From Lysobacterales bacterium (GTDB taxonomy: Bacteria > Pseudomonadota > Gammaproteobacteria > Xanthomonadales > SZUA-5), in contig JALHMG010000036.1 in NCBI GenBank assembly GCA_022844135.1, positions 1 through 58,662 of the forward strand: a DNA stretch of 58,662 bases, written 5' to 3'. Positions 24,312-33,545 of the stretch are shown one piece after another; within the stretch, counting starts at the first letter, position 1; each line of letters starts with the position of its first letter. The notes beneath the pieces were generated by a model. The model had not been told where the DNA came from. It searched no databases and saw only the letters and a program-made list of their open reading frames with translations. The position numbers and the translations under genes were made by a program.

Positions 24312-25724
24312 ATGGACGGCTCGACCCCCGATCTTTTGCTGGCAGAACTCAAGCGTCTGCAGGCGGCCCATGCGCGCGGCGCGCCGCCATACGTCGATCG
24401 CGTAGCGGACCTCAAGCGCTTGCGCGCGGCGGTGAAGGCCAAGGCTGAGGACATCGTTGCCGCCACCAGCGCCGATTTTGGGCGTCGCTCGCGCCACGAA
24501 ACGCTGCTCAGCGATGTCATGACCGTGCTGCACGACATCGACTACACGCTGAAGAATCTGAAGCGCTGGATGAAGCCCAGGCGGGTGGCGACGGGTTGGC
24601 AATTCCTGCCGGGCCGCTCCGAGATTCGCTATCAGCCAGTGGGTGTCGTCGGCATCATCTCGCCGTGGAACTATCCGGTGAATCTGGCGCTGATGCCGCT
24701 GGTAGCCGCGCTGGCAGCGGGCAATCGGGCCATGATCAAACCCTCCGAATTGACGCCGCGCACCTCGGATTTGCTCAAATCGCTGCTGGCGGATGTGTTC
24801 CCGAGCGATAAGGTGAGTGTTGTCTTGGGTGGCCCAGAGATCGCAGCGCAGTTCTCCGCCCTGCCTTTCGATCATTTGTTCTTCACCGGCTCCACGGCAG
24901 TTGGCCGCATCGTGATGCAGGCGGCGGCGAAGAACCTGACGCCTGTCACGCTGGAGCTGGGCGGCAAATCGCCGGCGATCATTGCGCCCGACTATCCCGT
25001 CGCCACGGCGGCAGCGCGCCTGGTGGCCGGAAAGTTTTTGAATGCCGGACAAACCTGCATCGCGCCCGACTACATTCTGGCGCCGAGCGAGCAGATTCCG
25101 GCGCTGACGGCCGCTATCGAGAAAGAACTGCGCGAACGCTATCCGTCTCTGCAATCGAGCGCCGACTACACGACCGTCGCGACCGATCGTCATTTCGCCC
25201 GGCTGCAGAATATGGTGGCTGAGGCGCAAGCCGGAGGCGCGCAAATCATCGAAGTCAATCCGGCCAAGGAAACGCTCGATCCCGCCAGGCGCATCCTGCC
25301 GCCGACGCTGGTGCTGAATCCGCCCGCGCAATCGAAGTTGATGAGCGAAGAGATCTTTGGCCCGATTCTGCCGATCTTGCCGTACCGCTCGCTCGACGAG
25401 GCTATTCGCTACGTCAACGAGCACGACCGGCCGCTGGCCTTGTACCACTTCGATCTCGACAGCGAGCGCACCCGGCGCGTACTCGACAGCACCATCGCCG
25501 GCGGCGTCACCGTCAACGATTGCGTGCTGCACATCGCGCAATCGGCGCTGCCCTTCGGCGGCATCGGACCGTCCGGCATCGGCCACTATCACGGGCACCA
25601 TGGCTTCCTGACGTTTTCCAAGCAAAAGCCGGTGTTTTATCAGGCGCGCTTTTCATCGCTATCGTTGCTCAAACCGCCGTACCGCGGATTTGCCGATAAG
25701 CTGATCGCGTTTTTGACGCGCTGA
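24312..25724 (+). CDS. Aldehyde dehydrogenase, coniferyl-aldehyde-dehydrogenase-like
   Basis: A 470-residue NAD(P)-dependent aldehyde dehydrogenase. The Rossmann region has GVVGIISPWNYPVNLALMPL and IKPSELTP, the coenzyme loop is FFTGSTAVGR, the general base is Glu near residue 216 in LELGGKSP, and the nucleophile is Cys near 248 in NAGQTCIAPDY. The C-terminal HGHHGFLTFSKQKPVFYQ resembles CalB-type and short-chain fatty aldehyde dehydrogenases. The natural substrate cannot be fixed from sequence. It is divergent from the polyamine uptake operon, so a role in oxidising amine-derived aldehydes is possible but only inferred. Confidence 0.92.
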   Translation: MDGSTPDLLLAELKRLQAAHARGAPPYVDRVADLKRLRAAVKAKAEDIVAATSADFGRRSRHETLLSDVMTVLHDIDYTLKNLKRWMKPRRVATGWQFLPGRSEIRYQPVGVVGIISPWNYPVNLALMPLVAALAAGNRAMIKPSELTPRTSDLLKSLLADVFPSDKVSVVLGGPEIAAQFSALPFDHLFFTGSTAVGRIVMQAAAKNLTPVTLELGGKSPAIIAPDYPVATAAARLVAGKFLNAGQTCIAPDYILAPSEQIPALTAAIEKELRERYPSLQSSADYTTVATDRHFARLQNMVAEAQAGGAQIIEVNPAKETLDPARRILPPTLVLNPPAQSKLMSEEIFGPILPILPYRSLDEAIRYVNEHDRPLALYHFDLDSERTRRVLDSTIAGGVTVNDCVLHIAQSALPFGGIGPSGIGHYHGHHGFLTFSKQKPVFYQARFSSLSLLKPPYRGFADKLIAFLTR

Positions 25725-25728
25725 GGCC

Positions 25729-25825
25729 GGTTCTTGGTTGTCGGTTGTCGGTTCTCGGTAATCGCATCGAAGGTAGGATTCTGTAGGTTGCGTCCCCTCA
25801 AACCGAGAACCGACAACCAAGAACC
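25729..25825. repeat. Inverted repeat between aldehyde dehydrogenase and TauE genes
   Basis: The left arm 25729-25759 reads ggttcttggttgtcggt then ggttctcggt, with a 7-base duplication (tgtcggt) relative to the right arm. The right arm 25802-25825 is accgagaaccgacaaccaag followed by aacc. Together they form a stem of about 24 bp with one bulge. It occupies nearly all of the 112-bp gap and ends 11 bp before the TauE start codon. Confidence 0.88.
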
Positions 25826-25836
25826 AGCAACCTCCA

Positions 25837-26616
25837 ATGCCTGACTTACTCATCCTTATGTCCCTCGGCGCCCTGGCCGGCCTGCTTGCCGGCCTGCTAG
25901 GCGTGGGCGGCGGACTGGTCATCGTGCCGGTGCTGGCGGCGTGGTTGCCGAGCAAGGGCGTGCCGCCTGAGCAGGCACTGCATGCGGCGGTTGCCACATC
26001 GCTGGCGAGCATCGTGTTCACGGGCGCGGCAAGCGCGTATTCGCACTATCGGCGCGGCGGCGTGGACATCCGTTCGCTGGCGTGGCTATTGCCCGGTTTG
26101 CTGCTAGGCAGCGGCGGCGGCGCGCTGGTGATTGCCGGCGTGCCGCGCGTGGCGCTTGCGTTGATCGTGGCGGCCTTCTGCTTTTTCGCGGCGTGGCAAA
26201 TGACGCGGCCTATCGGTCATGCCGGGAGCGCAAACCGCCGTTGGCTACTGCCCAGCGGCCTGGGAATCGGTGTGTTGTCGAGCGCGGTGGGCATCGGCGG
26301 CGGATCGCTCACGGTGCCGCTGTTGCATCGTCTCGGTGCGCCACTGACGCGTGCGATCGGCACCTCGTCCGCCGCCGGGATTCCCATCGCACTCGCCGGC
26401 ACCATCGGCTATGCGATGGCGACCACGCCGGCCGGGTTGTCGGCATGGGCTCTGGGACTGGTCGATCTCAAAATTGCCGCCGCTATCGGCTCGATCAGCA
26501 TACTCATGGCACCGCTCGGTGCAAGCCTCGCGCACCGTTGGCCGGTCGCGCGCCTGAAACGATTCTTCGCCGGATGGCTGATGCTCGTGGGTGTTGCGCT
26601 GCTGATTCGGGGTTAG
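25837..26616 (+). CDS. TauE/SafE family sulfite/sulfonate exporter-type membrane protein
   Basis: A 259-residue membrane protein with seven to eight hydrophobic helices in two similar halves. Each half has the family's glycine-rich motif: AGLLAGLLGVGGGLVIVPVLAAWLP near the N-terminus and SAVGIGGGSLTVPLLHRLGAPLTRAIGTSSAAGIP in the second half. The family is linked to export of sulfite or organosulfur anions, but substrates are usually unproven. It starts 11 bp after the inverted repeat, and no good ribosome site is visible. Confidence 0.9.
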   Translation: MPDLLILMSLGALAGLLAGLLGVGGGLVIVPVLAAWLPSKGVPPEQALHAAVATSLASIVFTGAASAYSHYRRGGVDIRSLAWLLPGLLLGSGGGALVIAGVPRVALALIVAAFCFFAAWQMTRPIGHAGSANRRWLLPSGLGIGVLSSAVGIGGGSLTVPLLHRLGAPLTRAIGTSSAAGIPIALAGTIGYAMATTPAGLSAWALGLVDLKIAAAIGSISILMAPLGASLAHRWPVARLKRFFAGWLMLVGVALLIRG

Positions 26617-26643
26617 TGACGCAGCATTTCGAGGCGTTGCGCC

Positions 26644-27045
26644 CTAATGGCTCTGCGCCGCTTTTGCGCTTACCCGATGTCGGACCGATGCAGCAATTGG
26701 CCACCAGTTCTCAGGATCTGGTTCGCTCATACACATCCAATACGCCACTTCTTCAGCATGTTCGTCAGTTGCAACGAGAACGTCGATGATCTCATCTTGC
26801 AACACATGCGCATCTCCGTTGCTCGCGAAATCGTTCAATCCTTCAAATAGAAAGCAACAAAGCACGGCGCGTTCATCCGCGCTCAACTCGCCCTCCAAGT
26901 AGAGCTGGAAATACTGCGGGATTTCCTCGGCTCGACATGCGGTGTACTCTGGATCCTGATCCGATTCCCAGACTCGTTCGGTCGGATCGATTCCAAGCCG
27001 TGGCAATACGGTAAGGATGGCAGCCTTGGCTTTGTTGAACGGCAT
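26644..27045 (-). CDS. Hypothetical acidic protein
   Basis: A 133-residue soluble protein, strongly acidic, with several Cys and Trp (AVLCCFLFEGLNDFASNGDAH, VAYWMCMSEPDPENWWPIA). I do not recognise the family. Base composition looks less GC-rich than its neighbours, which may indicate acquisition. It is convergent to the TauE gene with 27 bp between. The 90 bp between it and darP upstream hold nothing obvious. The protein-like composition supports a real gene. Confidence 0.65.
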   Translation of the reverse strand: MPFNKAKAAILTVLPRLGIDPTERVWESDQDPEYTACRAEEIPQYFQLYLEGELSADERAVLCCFLFEGLNDFASNGDAHVLQDEIIDVLVATDEHAEEVAYWMCMSEPDPENWWPIAASVRHRVSAKAAQSH

Positions 27046-27135
27046 GGCAACTGGTCACTTGGCGATGTGAAAAGGCGTTGGGATGAGGCCTGTAGCGTCT
27101 TGATCCGAACCCACTGCTCGCGCACTCAGGCTTAC

Positions 27136-27672
27136 TCAAACATCGGCCGCCTCCGACTCCCCGCCCCCGCGAATCAATTCCTTGACCGCCTGAAACAGCG
27201 CCCGCTGCGCACTCGGCGCCCGGTTTTCTTTGATCTCGATCTGCGCCTGGCGAATCAGCTGGCGGATGTGACTGCGATCTGCGCTCGGGTACGAGCCCAG
27301 CAACGCGTTCAACGCCTCGTCGCCTTCCTCGATCAGACGCCGCCGCCAATCTTCCATCAGATGCAGCTCGGCCGTCTCTTTGCGCCGCACTTCCAATGGC
27401 TGATCGACGGCATCGCGGATCGGCTCTAAATCATCGATCTTGCGCATTTTCTTGGCGAGAAAATGCACCTGCCGTTTGTGCGCGATGTGCGAGGTAATGC
27501 GCTGCGCCTCGATCACCGCCTCAAGAATCGCCTCATCGAGCGGTACTTTCTTGAGCTGCGAGGGTGTCATCGCGACCAGTTTTTCCGCCAACTCCAAGAC
27601 ATCCAGGGCCTCGCGGCGACGTTGGCTGCGCGAAGGTTCGCGATCAAAAAGCTCGTCGTCGTCATGTTGCAT
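27136..27672 (-). CDS. darP: Ribosome biogenesis factor DarP (YjgA/DUF615)
   Basis: A 178-residue, highly charged protein with SRSQRRREALDVLELAEKLV, LPLDE-like KVPLDEAILEAVIEAQRITSHIAHKRQVHFLAKKMRKID and HLMEDWRRRLIEEGDEALNALL, matching the YjgA/DarP family. DarP helps late assembly of the 50S subunit. Divergent pairing with pmbA, as here (39 bp apart), is common in gammaproteobacteria. Confidence 0.94.
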   Translation of the reverse strand: MQHDDDELFDREPSRSQRRREALDVLELAEKLVAMTPSQLKKVPLDEAILEAVIEAQRITSHIAHKRQVHFLAKKMRKIDDLEPIRDAVDQPLEVRRKETAELHLMEDWRRRLIEEGDEALNALLGSYPSADRSHIRQLIRQAQIEIKENRAPSAQRALFQAVKELIRGGGESEAADV

Positions 27673-27711
27673 CGCGTAGCCTTGGCAGCACCGAAGCTGT
27701 GAACAATAGCG

Positions 27712-29094
27712 ATGAATGCGTTGCTTGCCGAACCTTCTTTAGCACCACCCACCCGCGAACTCGATCGCCTCGCTGGTGTGGCCGAAGAAACCATCCGCCA
27801 ATGCCGCACCCGTGGCGCCGATGCAGTGGAGGTGCACTTATCGGTGGAGCAAGGCCTGGCGGTCAATGTGCGGCTGGGCGATGTCGAGACCTTGGAACAC
27901 ACCAAAGATCGCGGCTTGTCGCTCACCGTGTATGTCGGCGGCCGAAAAGGCTCTGCGAGCACGGCCGATCTGAAGCCCGAGTCGTTGAAGATCACCATCG
28001 AGCAAGCCATCGCCATCGCGCGCCACACCGAGGTCGACAGCGCCGCAGGTCTGGCCGCGGCCGAGGACATGGCCAAGGCTTTTCCGGACCTGGACCTGTG
28101 GCATCCCTCTGCGGTCAGCGCCGACGATGCGATCGAGCTGGCGCTGCGCTGCGAAGCGGCCGCGCTGGAAGACAAGCGCATCCGCAATAGCGAAGGCGCG
28201 GGCGTATCGATCTCGCGTGGCTTCGGCATTTATGCCAACAGCCATGGCTTCATCGGCCGCGAAATGGGCACACGGCATTCGCTGCAGTGCTCAGTGCTCG
28301 CCGGCCCCGACGAGGCCATGCAGCGCGACTACCACTATTCGCTGGGCCGCGGTTTCGATGAATTGATGGATGCCGCCGAACTCGGGCGCGAAACCGCACG
28401 CCGCACGATTGCGCGCATCGGCGCGCGAACGCTCGCATCGCAGAAGACCCCGGTGATCTTGAGCGCGGAGCTCGCACGCGGTTTCTTCGGCCATCTGGTC
28501 AGTGCGGTCAGCGGCGGCGCTTTGTACCGTAAGGCGAGCTTCTTGCTGGACGCCGTGGGCCAGCAGGTGTTTCCATCCTGGATGCACATCGCCGAAGCGC
28601 CGCATTTGCTGCGTGGATTGGGATCGGCGGCCTTCGATGACGATGGCCTCGCGACGCGCGCGCAAGATTTGATCCGCGATGGATTGTTGACGCGCTATGT
28701 GTTGTCGACGTACTCGGCGCGCAAGCTGGGTTTGACCTCTACCGCGAATGCCGGCGGCGTGCACAACCTCATCGTCACGCCCAACGCGGGCGCACTCGAC
28801 GAGCTGTTTCGCGCCATGGGCCGCGGCTTGTATGTCACCGAGCTGCTGGGCCAGGGCGTGAGCCTGATCACCGGCGATTACTCGCGCGGCGCCGCGGGCT
28901 ATTGGATCGAAAACGGCCAGATCGCTTATCCGGTGCACGAGATCACCATCGCCGGCACTTTGCGCTCGATGTTCGCCGACCTGATTGCAGTCGGCTCGGA
29001 TATCGACCTGCGCGGCAATGTGCGTACCGGTCCGGTATGGCTCGCCGAGATGAGCATCGCCGGCGAAGGCTTCGATGAGCAGGACGACGAATGA
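27712..29094 (+). CDS. pmbA: Metalloprotease PmbA/TldE
   Basis: A 460-residue member of the TldD/TldE (PmbA) family. It has GADAVEVHLSVEQGLAVNVRLGDVETLEHTKDRGLSLTVYVGGRKGSAST, AEDMAKAFPDLD, and C-terminal STANAGGVHNLIV and ENGQIAYPVHEITIAG. TldD and PmbA form a heterodimeric protease that processes microcin B17 and CcdA in E. coli; PmbA lacks the metal-binding HExxH motif found in TldD. The stop overlaps the next gene's start (ATGA at 29091-29094). Confidence 0.95.
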   Translation: MNALLAEPSLAPPTRELDRLAGVAEETIRQCRTRGADAVEVHLSVEQGLAVNVRLGDVETLEHTKDRGLSLTVYVGGRKGSASTADLKPESLKITIEQAIAIARHTEVDSAAGLAAAEDMAKAFPDLDLWHPSAVSADDAIELALRCEAAALEDKRIRNSEGAGVSISRGFGIYANSHGFIGREMGTRHSLQCSVLAGPDEAMQRDYHYSLGRGFDELMDAAELGRETARRTIARIGARTLASQKTPVILSAELARGFFGHLVSAVSGGALYRKASFLLDAVGQQVFPSWMHIAEAPHLLRGLGSAAFDDDGLATRAQDLIRDGLLTRYVLSTYSARKLGLTSTANAGGVHNLIVTPNAGALDELFRAMGRGLYVTELLGQGVSLITGDYSRGAAGYWIENGQIAYPVHEITIAGTLRSMFADLIAVGSDIDLRGNVRTGPVWLAEMSIAGEGFDEQDDE

Positions 29095-30035
29095 GCCGCT
29101 GCCGTCTTGTCATCCACGGCGGCGCCGGCGTCATCGATCGCGCCTCGTTGACCGCCGAACGCGAGGCTGAGTTTCGCCGCGCCTTGCATGCCATCGCCGC
29201 AGATGCCTATGCGCGCCTGCAGACGGGCGCAACGGCCATCGATGTCGTCGAGAACGCGGTCATGGCACTGGAGGATTTCCCGCTGTTCAACGCCGGCCAT
29301 GGCGCCGTGTTGAACGCCGACGGCGTCGCCGAACTCGATGCCTCGATTATGGACGGCGCCACGCGCGCTGCCGGCGCCATCGCCGCCGCGCGTACGCCGC
29401 GCAACCCGATTCAGTTGGCGCGCGCCGTGATGGACCGCACCGAGCACGTGCTGCTCGCCGGCGCCGGCACCGATCGCCTCGCTGCCGAGCTCGGCTTGCC
29501 GCAGGTTGGACCGGACTATTACGTCACCGCCGAGCGCGCCGAGCAGCAACGCCTCGCCGCGCGTTTGGGCAAGGTCACGCTCGATCACGACGCGGTGTTC
29601 AATGCGCCCTCGCCCAGCGACAAAACCGGCACGGTGGGCGCCGTCGCGCGCGATGCGCACGGGCATCTGGCGGCAGCCACTTCGACCGGCGGCATGACCA
29701 ACAAACGCGTCGGCCGCTGCGGCGATACGCCCATCATCGGCGCCGGCACCTGGGCCGACGATGCCACCTGCGCGGTGTCGGCCACCGGCCACGGCGAATA
29801 CTTCATCCGCTCCGCGCTGGCGTACGACGTCCACGCGCGCATCGCCTACGGCGCCCAGTTGCTGATGGACGCCGGTCGGGCGGCATTGGCACGCGTCCAA
29901 TCGCTCGGCGGCACTGGCGGGCTGATCGCCATCGACGCGGGCGGAAACATCGCGATGCCTTACAACAGCGAAGGCATGTATCGCGCCTGGGTGGGCAGCG
30001 ACGGCGCGGTGAACGTGGCGATTTACGCGAACTGA
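29091..30035 (+). CDS. iaaA: Isoaspartyl peptidase/plant-type L-asparaginase
   Basis: A 314-residue Ntn-hydrolase. It starts with LVIHGGAGVIDR, has NAGHGAVLNADGVAELDASIMDG, and the autoprocessing site DKTGTVGAVARDAHG with Thr181 as the predicted nucleophile after cleavage. TSTGGMTNKRVGRCGDTPIIGAGTWAD completes the substrate site. It removes isoaspartyl residues from damaged peptides and can hydrolyse asparagine. It is coupled to pmbA by an ATGA overlap and overlaps the convergent folC by 13 bp. Confidence 0.94.
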   Translation: MSRCRLVIHGGAGVIDRASLTAEREAEFRRALHAIAADAYARLQTGATAIDVVENAVMALEDFPLFNAGHGAVLNADGVAELDASIMDGATRAAGAIAAARTPRNPIQLARAVMDRTEHVLLAGAGTDRLAAELGLPQVGPDYYVTAERAEQQRLAARLGKVTLDHDAVFNAPSPSDKTGTVGAVARDAHGHLAAATSTGGMTNKRVGRCGDTPIIGAGTWADDATCAVSATGHGEYFIRSALAYDVHARIAYGAQLLMDAGRAALARVQSLGGTGGLIAIDAGGNIAMPYNSEGMYRAWVGSDGAVNVAIYAN

Positions 30036-31309
30036 GCCACAGTGTGGAAGGAGCCGAAGATCACAATTCGGCCGTCCGCGCGCGCCAGTCGGTCGGCCTG
30101 TTCCAGAGCAGCGTCAGCGTTGGCCGCCGGAGTTGCCGCAATACCCAGATTCTGTAGACGCAACGCCAGTTCTTCGGCGCCGACCGCACGCGGATCAGGT
30201 CGCAGCTCGACCGTGATCCAATGCGCGAACGCGCTCTGCAATGGCAGGGCAATGCCGGCCAGATCCTTATCCGCCAATGCTGCGAACACGGCAATCGTGG
30301 TCCTCGCTGGCTGCGTCGCCAGCCATGCCGCCAGCGTCCGCGCCGACTCCGGATTGTGCGCAACGTCTGCCCAAGTCTCCACCACCCTATCCAGCCGCTG
30401 CAAACGCCCGGCGAGCTTGACGTTGATCAGGCCACTGGCGATGGCTTCGTGGGTAACGGGCAGCCGACCTCTGAGCAGTTGCGTGGTCATCACCGCGCAA
30501 GCCGCGTTGCGCAACTGGCAAGGCGCACGCAACGCAGGCAACGGTAGCGGCGCTAAAGCAAAAGCGCCGAGTGCAACTCGGCGTTCCGAAGAGCGAGCGC
30601 TCGACGCGTCAGAACCAACACCGAATCGCCATCCCTCCCCTTCGACCTCAGCCCAAAACTCGCGGCCCACAGCAAACACCTCCGCGCCAACCTGCCCAGC
30701 CACCGCCAGCACCGTCGCCGGCACGTGTGGCTCGCCAATCACAGCGGGTTTTCCCGCGCGAAAGATATGCGCTTTTTCCCAACCGATCTGCTCGCGCGTG
30801 TCGCCCAGATACGCCTGATGATCGAGATCGACGCTGGTCAGAATCGACGCATCGCCATCGATCAGATTCACCGCGTCGAGCCGCCCGCCCAGGCCAATCT
30901 CCAGCATCGCCACGTCCAGCCCAGCACCCGCCAGATGCACAAAGGCCGCCAGCGTGCCGAACTCGAAGTACGTCAGCGACACCGCGCCACGTGCCGCCTC
31001 CACGCGCTCGAACGCGGCCACCAGAGCCGGATCCGGAATCGGCTCGCCGTCCACCGCCACGCGCTCGTGGTAGCGATGGATGTGCGGCGAAGTGTACGTG
31101 CCCACCCGATAACCCGCCGCGCGATAGATCGCCGCCAGCATCGCCACCGTCGAACCCTTGCCATTGGTGCCACCCACCACCACGCACACCGGCGCCGGCC
31201 GCGGCGCGCCCAGCGCCTCCCAGACGGCACGCACGCGATCCAGGCCCATATCGATCGCCGTCGGATGCCGCGACTCCAGAATGGCCAACCACTGCGCCGA
31301 GGTTTGCAC
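30023..31309 (-). CDS. folC: Bifunctional folylpolyglutamate synthase/dihydrofolate synthase
   Basis: A 428-residue Mur-ligase-fold enzyme that adds glutamate to dihydropteroate and folates. Visible are the P-loop VVGGTNGKGST, TSPHIHRYHERVAVDG, FEFGTLAAFVHLA, LEIGLGGRLDAVNLID, TSVDLDHQAYLGDTREQIGWEKAHIFR and the C-terminal ligase part with AHNPESARTLAAWL. An odd stretch, GSDASSARSSERRVALGAFA near residues 235-255, lengthens the usual loop and is encoded by back-to-back palindromes (30565-30610). It is convergent with iaaA. The gap to 31425 holds no gene. Confidence 0.95.
   Translation of the reverse strand: MQTSAQWLAILESRHPTAIDMGLDRVRAVWEALGAPRPAPVCVVVGGTNGKGSTVAMLAAIYRAAGYRVGTYTSPHIHRYHERVAVDGEPIPDPALVAAFERVEAARGAVSLTYFEFGTLAAFVHLAGAGLDVAMLEIGLGGRLDAVNLIDGDASILTSVDLDHQAYLGDTREQIGWEKAHIFRAGKPAVIGEPHVPATVLAVAGQVGAEVFAVGREFWAEVEGEGWRFGVGSDASSARSSERRVALGAFALAPLPLPALRAPCQLRNAACAVMTTQLLRGRLPVTHEAIASGLINVKLAGRLQRLDRVVETWADVAHNPESARTLAAWLATQPARTTIAVFAALADKDLAGIALPLQSAFAHWITVELRPDPRAVGAEELALRLQNLGIAATPAANADAALEQADRLARADGRIVIFGSFHTVAQFA
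30565..30610. repeat. Tandem palindromes inside folC, possible in-frame repeat insertion
   Basis: cgccgagt-gca-actcggcg (30565-30583) is followed by ttccga, the perfect palindrome cgagcgctcg (30594-30603) and gacgcgtc (30603-30610). The arrangement of a GCA-loop hairpin, a short linker and a second palindrome resembles the repeat units at 343-707. It encodes the extra, low-complexity loop of FolC. That it is an inserted repeat is inference. Confidence 0.5.
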
Positions 31310-31425
31310 GCGAAACGCCGCTCAATTGGGGTACGGTTTGGAGCATAACTTCATCGAGTTCCCGTCATGGGCAACGGTATCTCGACACGGCAACCCGGCA
31401 ACAACCGCATGTTCCAGGGGCTTGG

Positions 31426-32100
31426 TCAGCTCACGGCGGCCAGCTGCTGTATTCCGACCCAGAACAACCAGCCGCCAAGACCGGCAGCAAGCAGCGGCAG
31501 TCCCCGTGCCAAGGTCCAGGCGATTGCGCGCTGAAGCGACGCGAATGCGCTTGCCACGCGCGTGGCCCAGAACGCGCGCAGGACCACCAGCACCAGCATC
31601 GGCGATACGTAGAGCACGTTGTAAAGCACAAGCCATCCGGCCTGCGCCAGCGGCGATCCGCCGTCGCTGGCGACCATGCTGGCGGCGGCAAAATAGGGCA
31701 GCGCGGTGGGCACATCGGTAACGGTAGCGAAAACGGCAAAGCCGATCGTGGCGCCGATGCTCAGCGCCTGCGGTGGCATTACAGGCGTGCGACGGCGCGC
31801 CGAACGCCACAACCAGATCGCACCGCCAAAGCAGACCAACCCGAGGCCGATCGCACCGGCTGCCAGCGCCATGTCTGGCAGCATCGGGCGGAGGCCGACG
31901 AAGAACGCCGCGGCCCCGGTCGCCAGCAGAACGCCAGCGGCCAGGTAAGTCGCGAACGTGGCCAGCAGGAACGCGATCGATCGCGGCATTGGCTTTGGCG
32001 TGCCCAGCAGGTAGGCCTGGGCCGCGATCGTGAACGGATTCAGCGCATCGATGAGCGCCAGCGCCACCAGCCGCAGGATGAATTCGATGTCCACGGTCAT
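31426..32100 (-). CDS. GAP/LysE-like small integral membrane transporter
   Basis: A 224-residue protein with six hydrophobic helices. It starts MTVDIEFILRLVALALIDALNPF and has TYLAAGVLLATGAAAFF and GATIGFAVFATVTDVPTALPYF, resembling the GAP (Sap/LysE-like) transporter family. The start at 32100 overlaps the stop of the outer-membrane factor gene (ATGA at 32097-32100), so it is the last gene of the RND operon. The substrate is unknown; an accessory export function is inferred from position. Confidence 0.8.
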   Translation of the reverse strand: MTVDIEFILRLVALALIDALNPFTIAAQAYLLGTPKPMPRSIAFLLATFATYLAAGVLLATGAAAFFVGLRPMLPDMALAAGAIGLGLVCFGGAIWLWRSARRRTPVMPPQALSIGATIGFAVFATVTDVPTALPYFAAASMVASDGGSPLAQAGWLVLYNVLYVSPMLVLVVLRAFWATRVASAFASLQRAIAWTLARGLPLLAAGLGGWLFWVGIQQLAAVS

Positions 32101-33545
32101 TCTCTGGAGTAGATCGTCGGTGCATCGAGTCCGTCGTCGCGCCACCCTGCGCCGAGGGCGAGATGGACGTTGATCCAGGCATGCGTGGTGGCCATCGCGC
32201 CCTCGAAGGCTGCCGCGTCTGCGAGTAACCGTTCGACCTCTGCGCGGCCGACGTCGAGTGGGCTCGCGAGACCGCGCTCCTGCCGCGTGCGCAGGGCTGC
32301 CGCTGCACGCTGCGCCGCCGCGGCGGACCGGGCAGCGCTGGCCGCTGCGGCGCGCTCGGCCGCCCAGCCGTCGATGGCAGCGTCGGCTTCCTCGAGCGCC
32401 TGAAGCGTGGCCTGCTCCCACGCCGCGAGCGCGGCCTCGGCCGTCGCCTCGCTGGCGGCGATTGCGGCGCGGGTACGCGCCAGATCGAAGATGCCCCATT
32501 CGAGCGACGGTCCGGCGGCGAAACGCGTGGCGCCGACATCGTCCAGAGCGCTCGTCGGTCCGGCATGGCCCGCGTCGCCCAGCAGTACGATCCTCGGATA
32601 GAGCGCCGCAGTCGCCACGCCAATCCGCGCCACCGCGGCGTGCAGGCGCTGCTCGGCGGCGCCAACGTCGGGGCGCTGGCGCAACATCTGCAGGGGATCG
32701 CCGATGTTTAACGAGGGCGGTGCCATCAATGGCATGCGGCGCCATTGCGCTATCAGGCCGGTGCCGTATTGCGGCGTCTCTCCGGTCAGCACCGCGAGAC
32801 GTCGAGCAGCGTTGCGGGTCTGCGCTGCGAGCTGCGGCAGGCCGGCGCGCTGCGCTTCCAGCGCGGCGATTGCCTGATCGACGGTGTCGCGCGGCACCGC
32901 GCCGAGCACGTGCGCGCGCTGCAAGCGATCAGCGATCGCAACCAGAGCGTCGACCCGCTCCGCCTGGCGCGCCTCGCGCCCGACCGAGGCCTGCAGATCG
33001 ACGTAGGCGCGCACTGTTCCCGCCACTACTGCTGCCTCGACCTGGCGCCGCAGCCAGAGTGCTTCTGTGGCATCGGCCTGGGCTGCGGATCGTTGCGCTT
33101 CCAGGGCGCCGAATACATCGATCTCCCAAGCCACGCTCAGCCCGACATCCGCGATCCGCTGCGTTTCGAACAGCGTTGGGGCACCGTCCATCGCTGGCTG
33201 CGCCAATGCGGACTGGCGTAGACGCTGCAGGCTGGCGCCCAGGTTGCCTCCGGGCGCGCGGTTGGCGTTGGCTTCTGCCTTGAGCGCCCAGGCTGCTCGC
33301 AGGTTGGCTGAGGCAACGGACAATTCGCGGTTGTGCGCCAGCGCGTCCGCGACCAGCGCGTCCAACGCCGGATCGCCGAACTGCTTCCACCAATCGAGCT
33401 GGGTCGGCAGCGGCGAGGCGCCGTCCGTCGCCGTGAATGCCGCTGGCGTCTCGATCGTTACCGGCTGCAGCCTGTTGCTGGTCGTGGTGCAAGCGCACAG
33501 CGCCAAGGTGGCGAATGCGATCGCCAGCGCCCGAAACGTTTTCAT
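32097..33545 (-). CDS. RND efflux outer-membrane factor lipoprotein (NodT/OprM family)
   Basis: A 482-residue TolC-like channel. The lipoprotein signal ends LALCAC with lipidation at Cys19. QLDWWKQFGDPALDALVADALAHNRELSVASANLRAA and the long alpha-helical repeats, including LRQRPDVGAAEQRLHAAVARIGVATAALYP, are typical of the NodT subgroup, where a PDV-AAE motif is diagnostic. It overlaps the RND pump stop by four bases at the 5' side and the GAP-like gene at the 3' side, so all three genes are coupled. Confidence 0.94.
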   Translation of the reverse strand: MKTFRALAIAFATLALCACTTTSNRLQPVTIETPAAFTATDGASPLPTQLDWWKQFGDPALDALVADALAHNRELSVASANLRAAWALKAEANANRAPGGNLGASLQRLRQSALAQPAMDGAPTLFETQRIADVGLSVAWEIDVFGALEAQRSAAQADATEALWLRRQVEAAVVAGTVRAYVDLQASVGREARQAERVDALVAIADRLQRAHVLGAVPRDTVDQAIAALEAQRAGLPQLAAQTRNAARRLAVLTGETPQYGTGLIAQWRRMPLMAPPSLNIGDPLQMLRQRPDVGAAEQRLHAAVARIGVATAALYPRIVLLGDAGHAGPTSALDDVGATRFAAGPSLEWGIFDLARTRAAIAASEATAEAALAAWEQATLQALEEADAAIDGWAAERAAAASAARSAAAAQRAAAALRTRQERGLASPLDVGRAEVERLLADAAAFEGAMATTHAWINVHLALGAGWRDDGLDAPTIYSRE

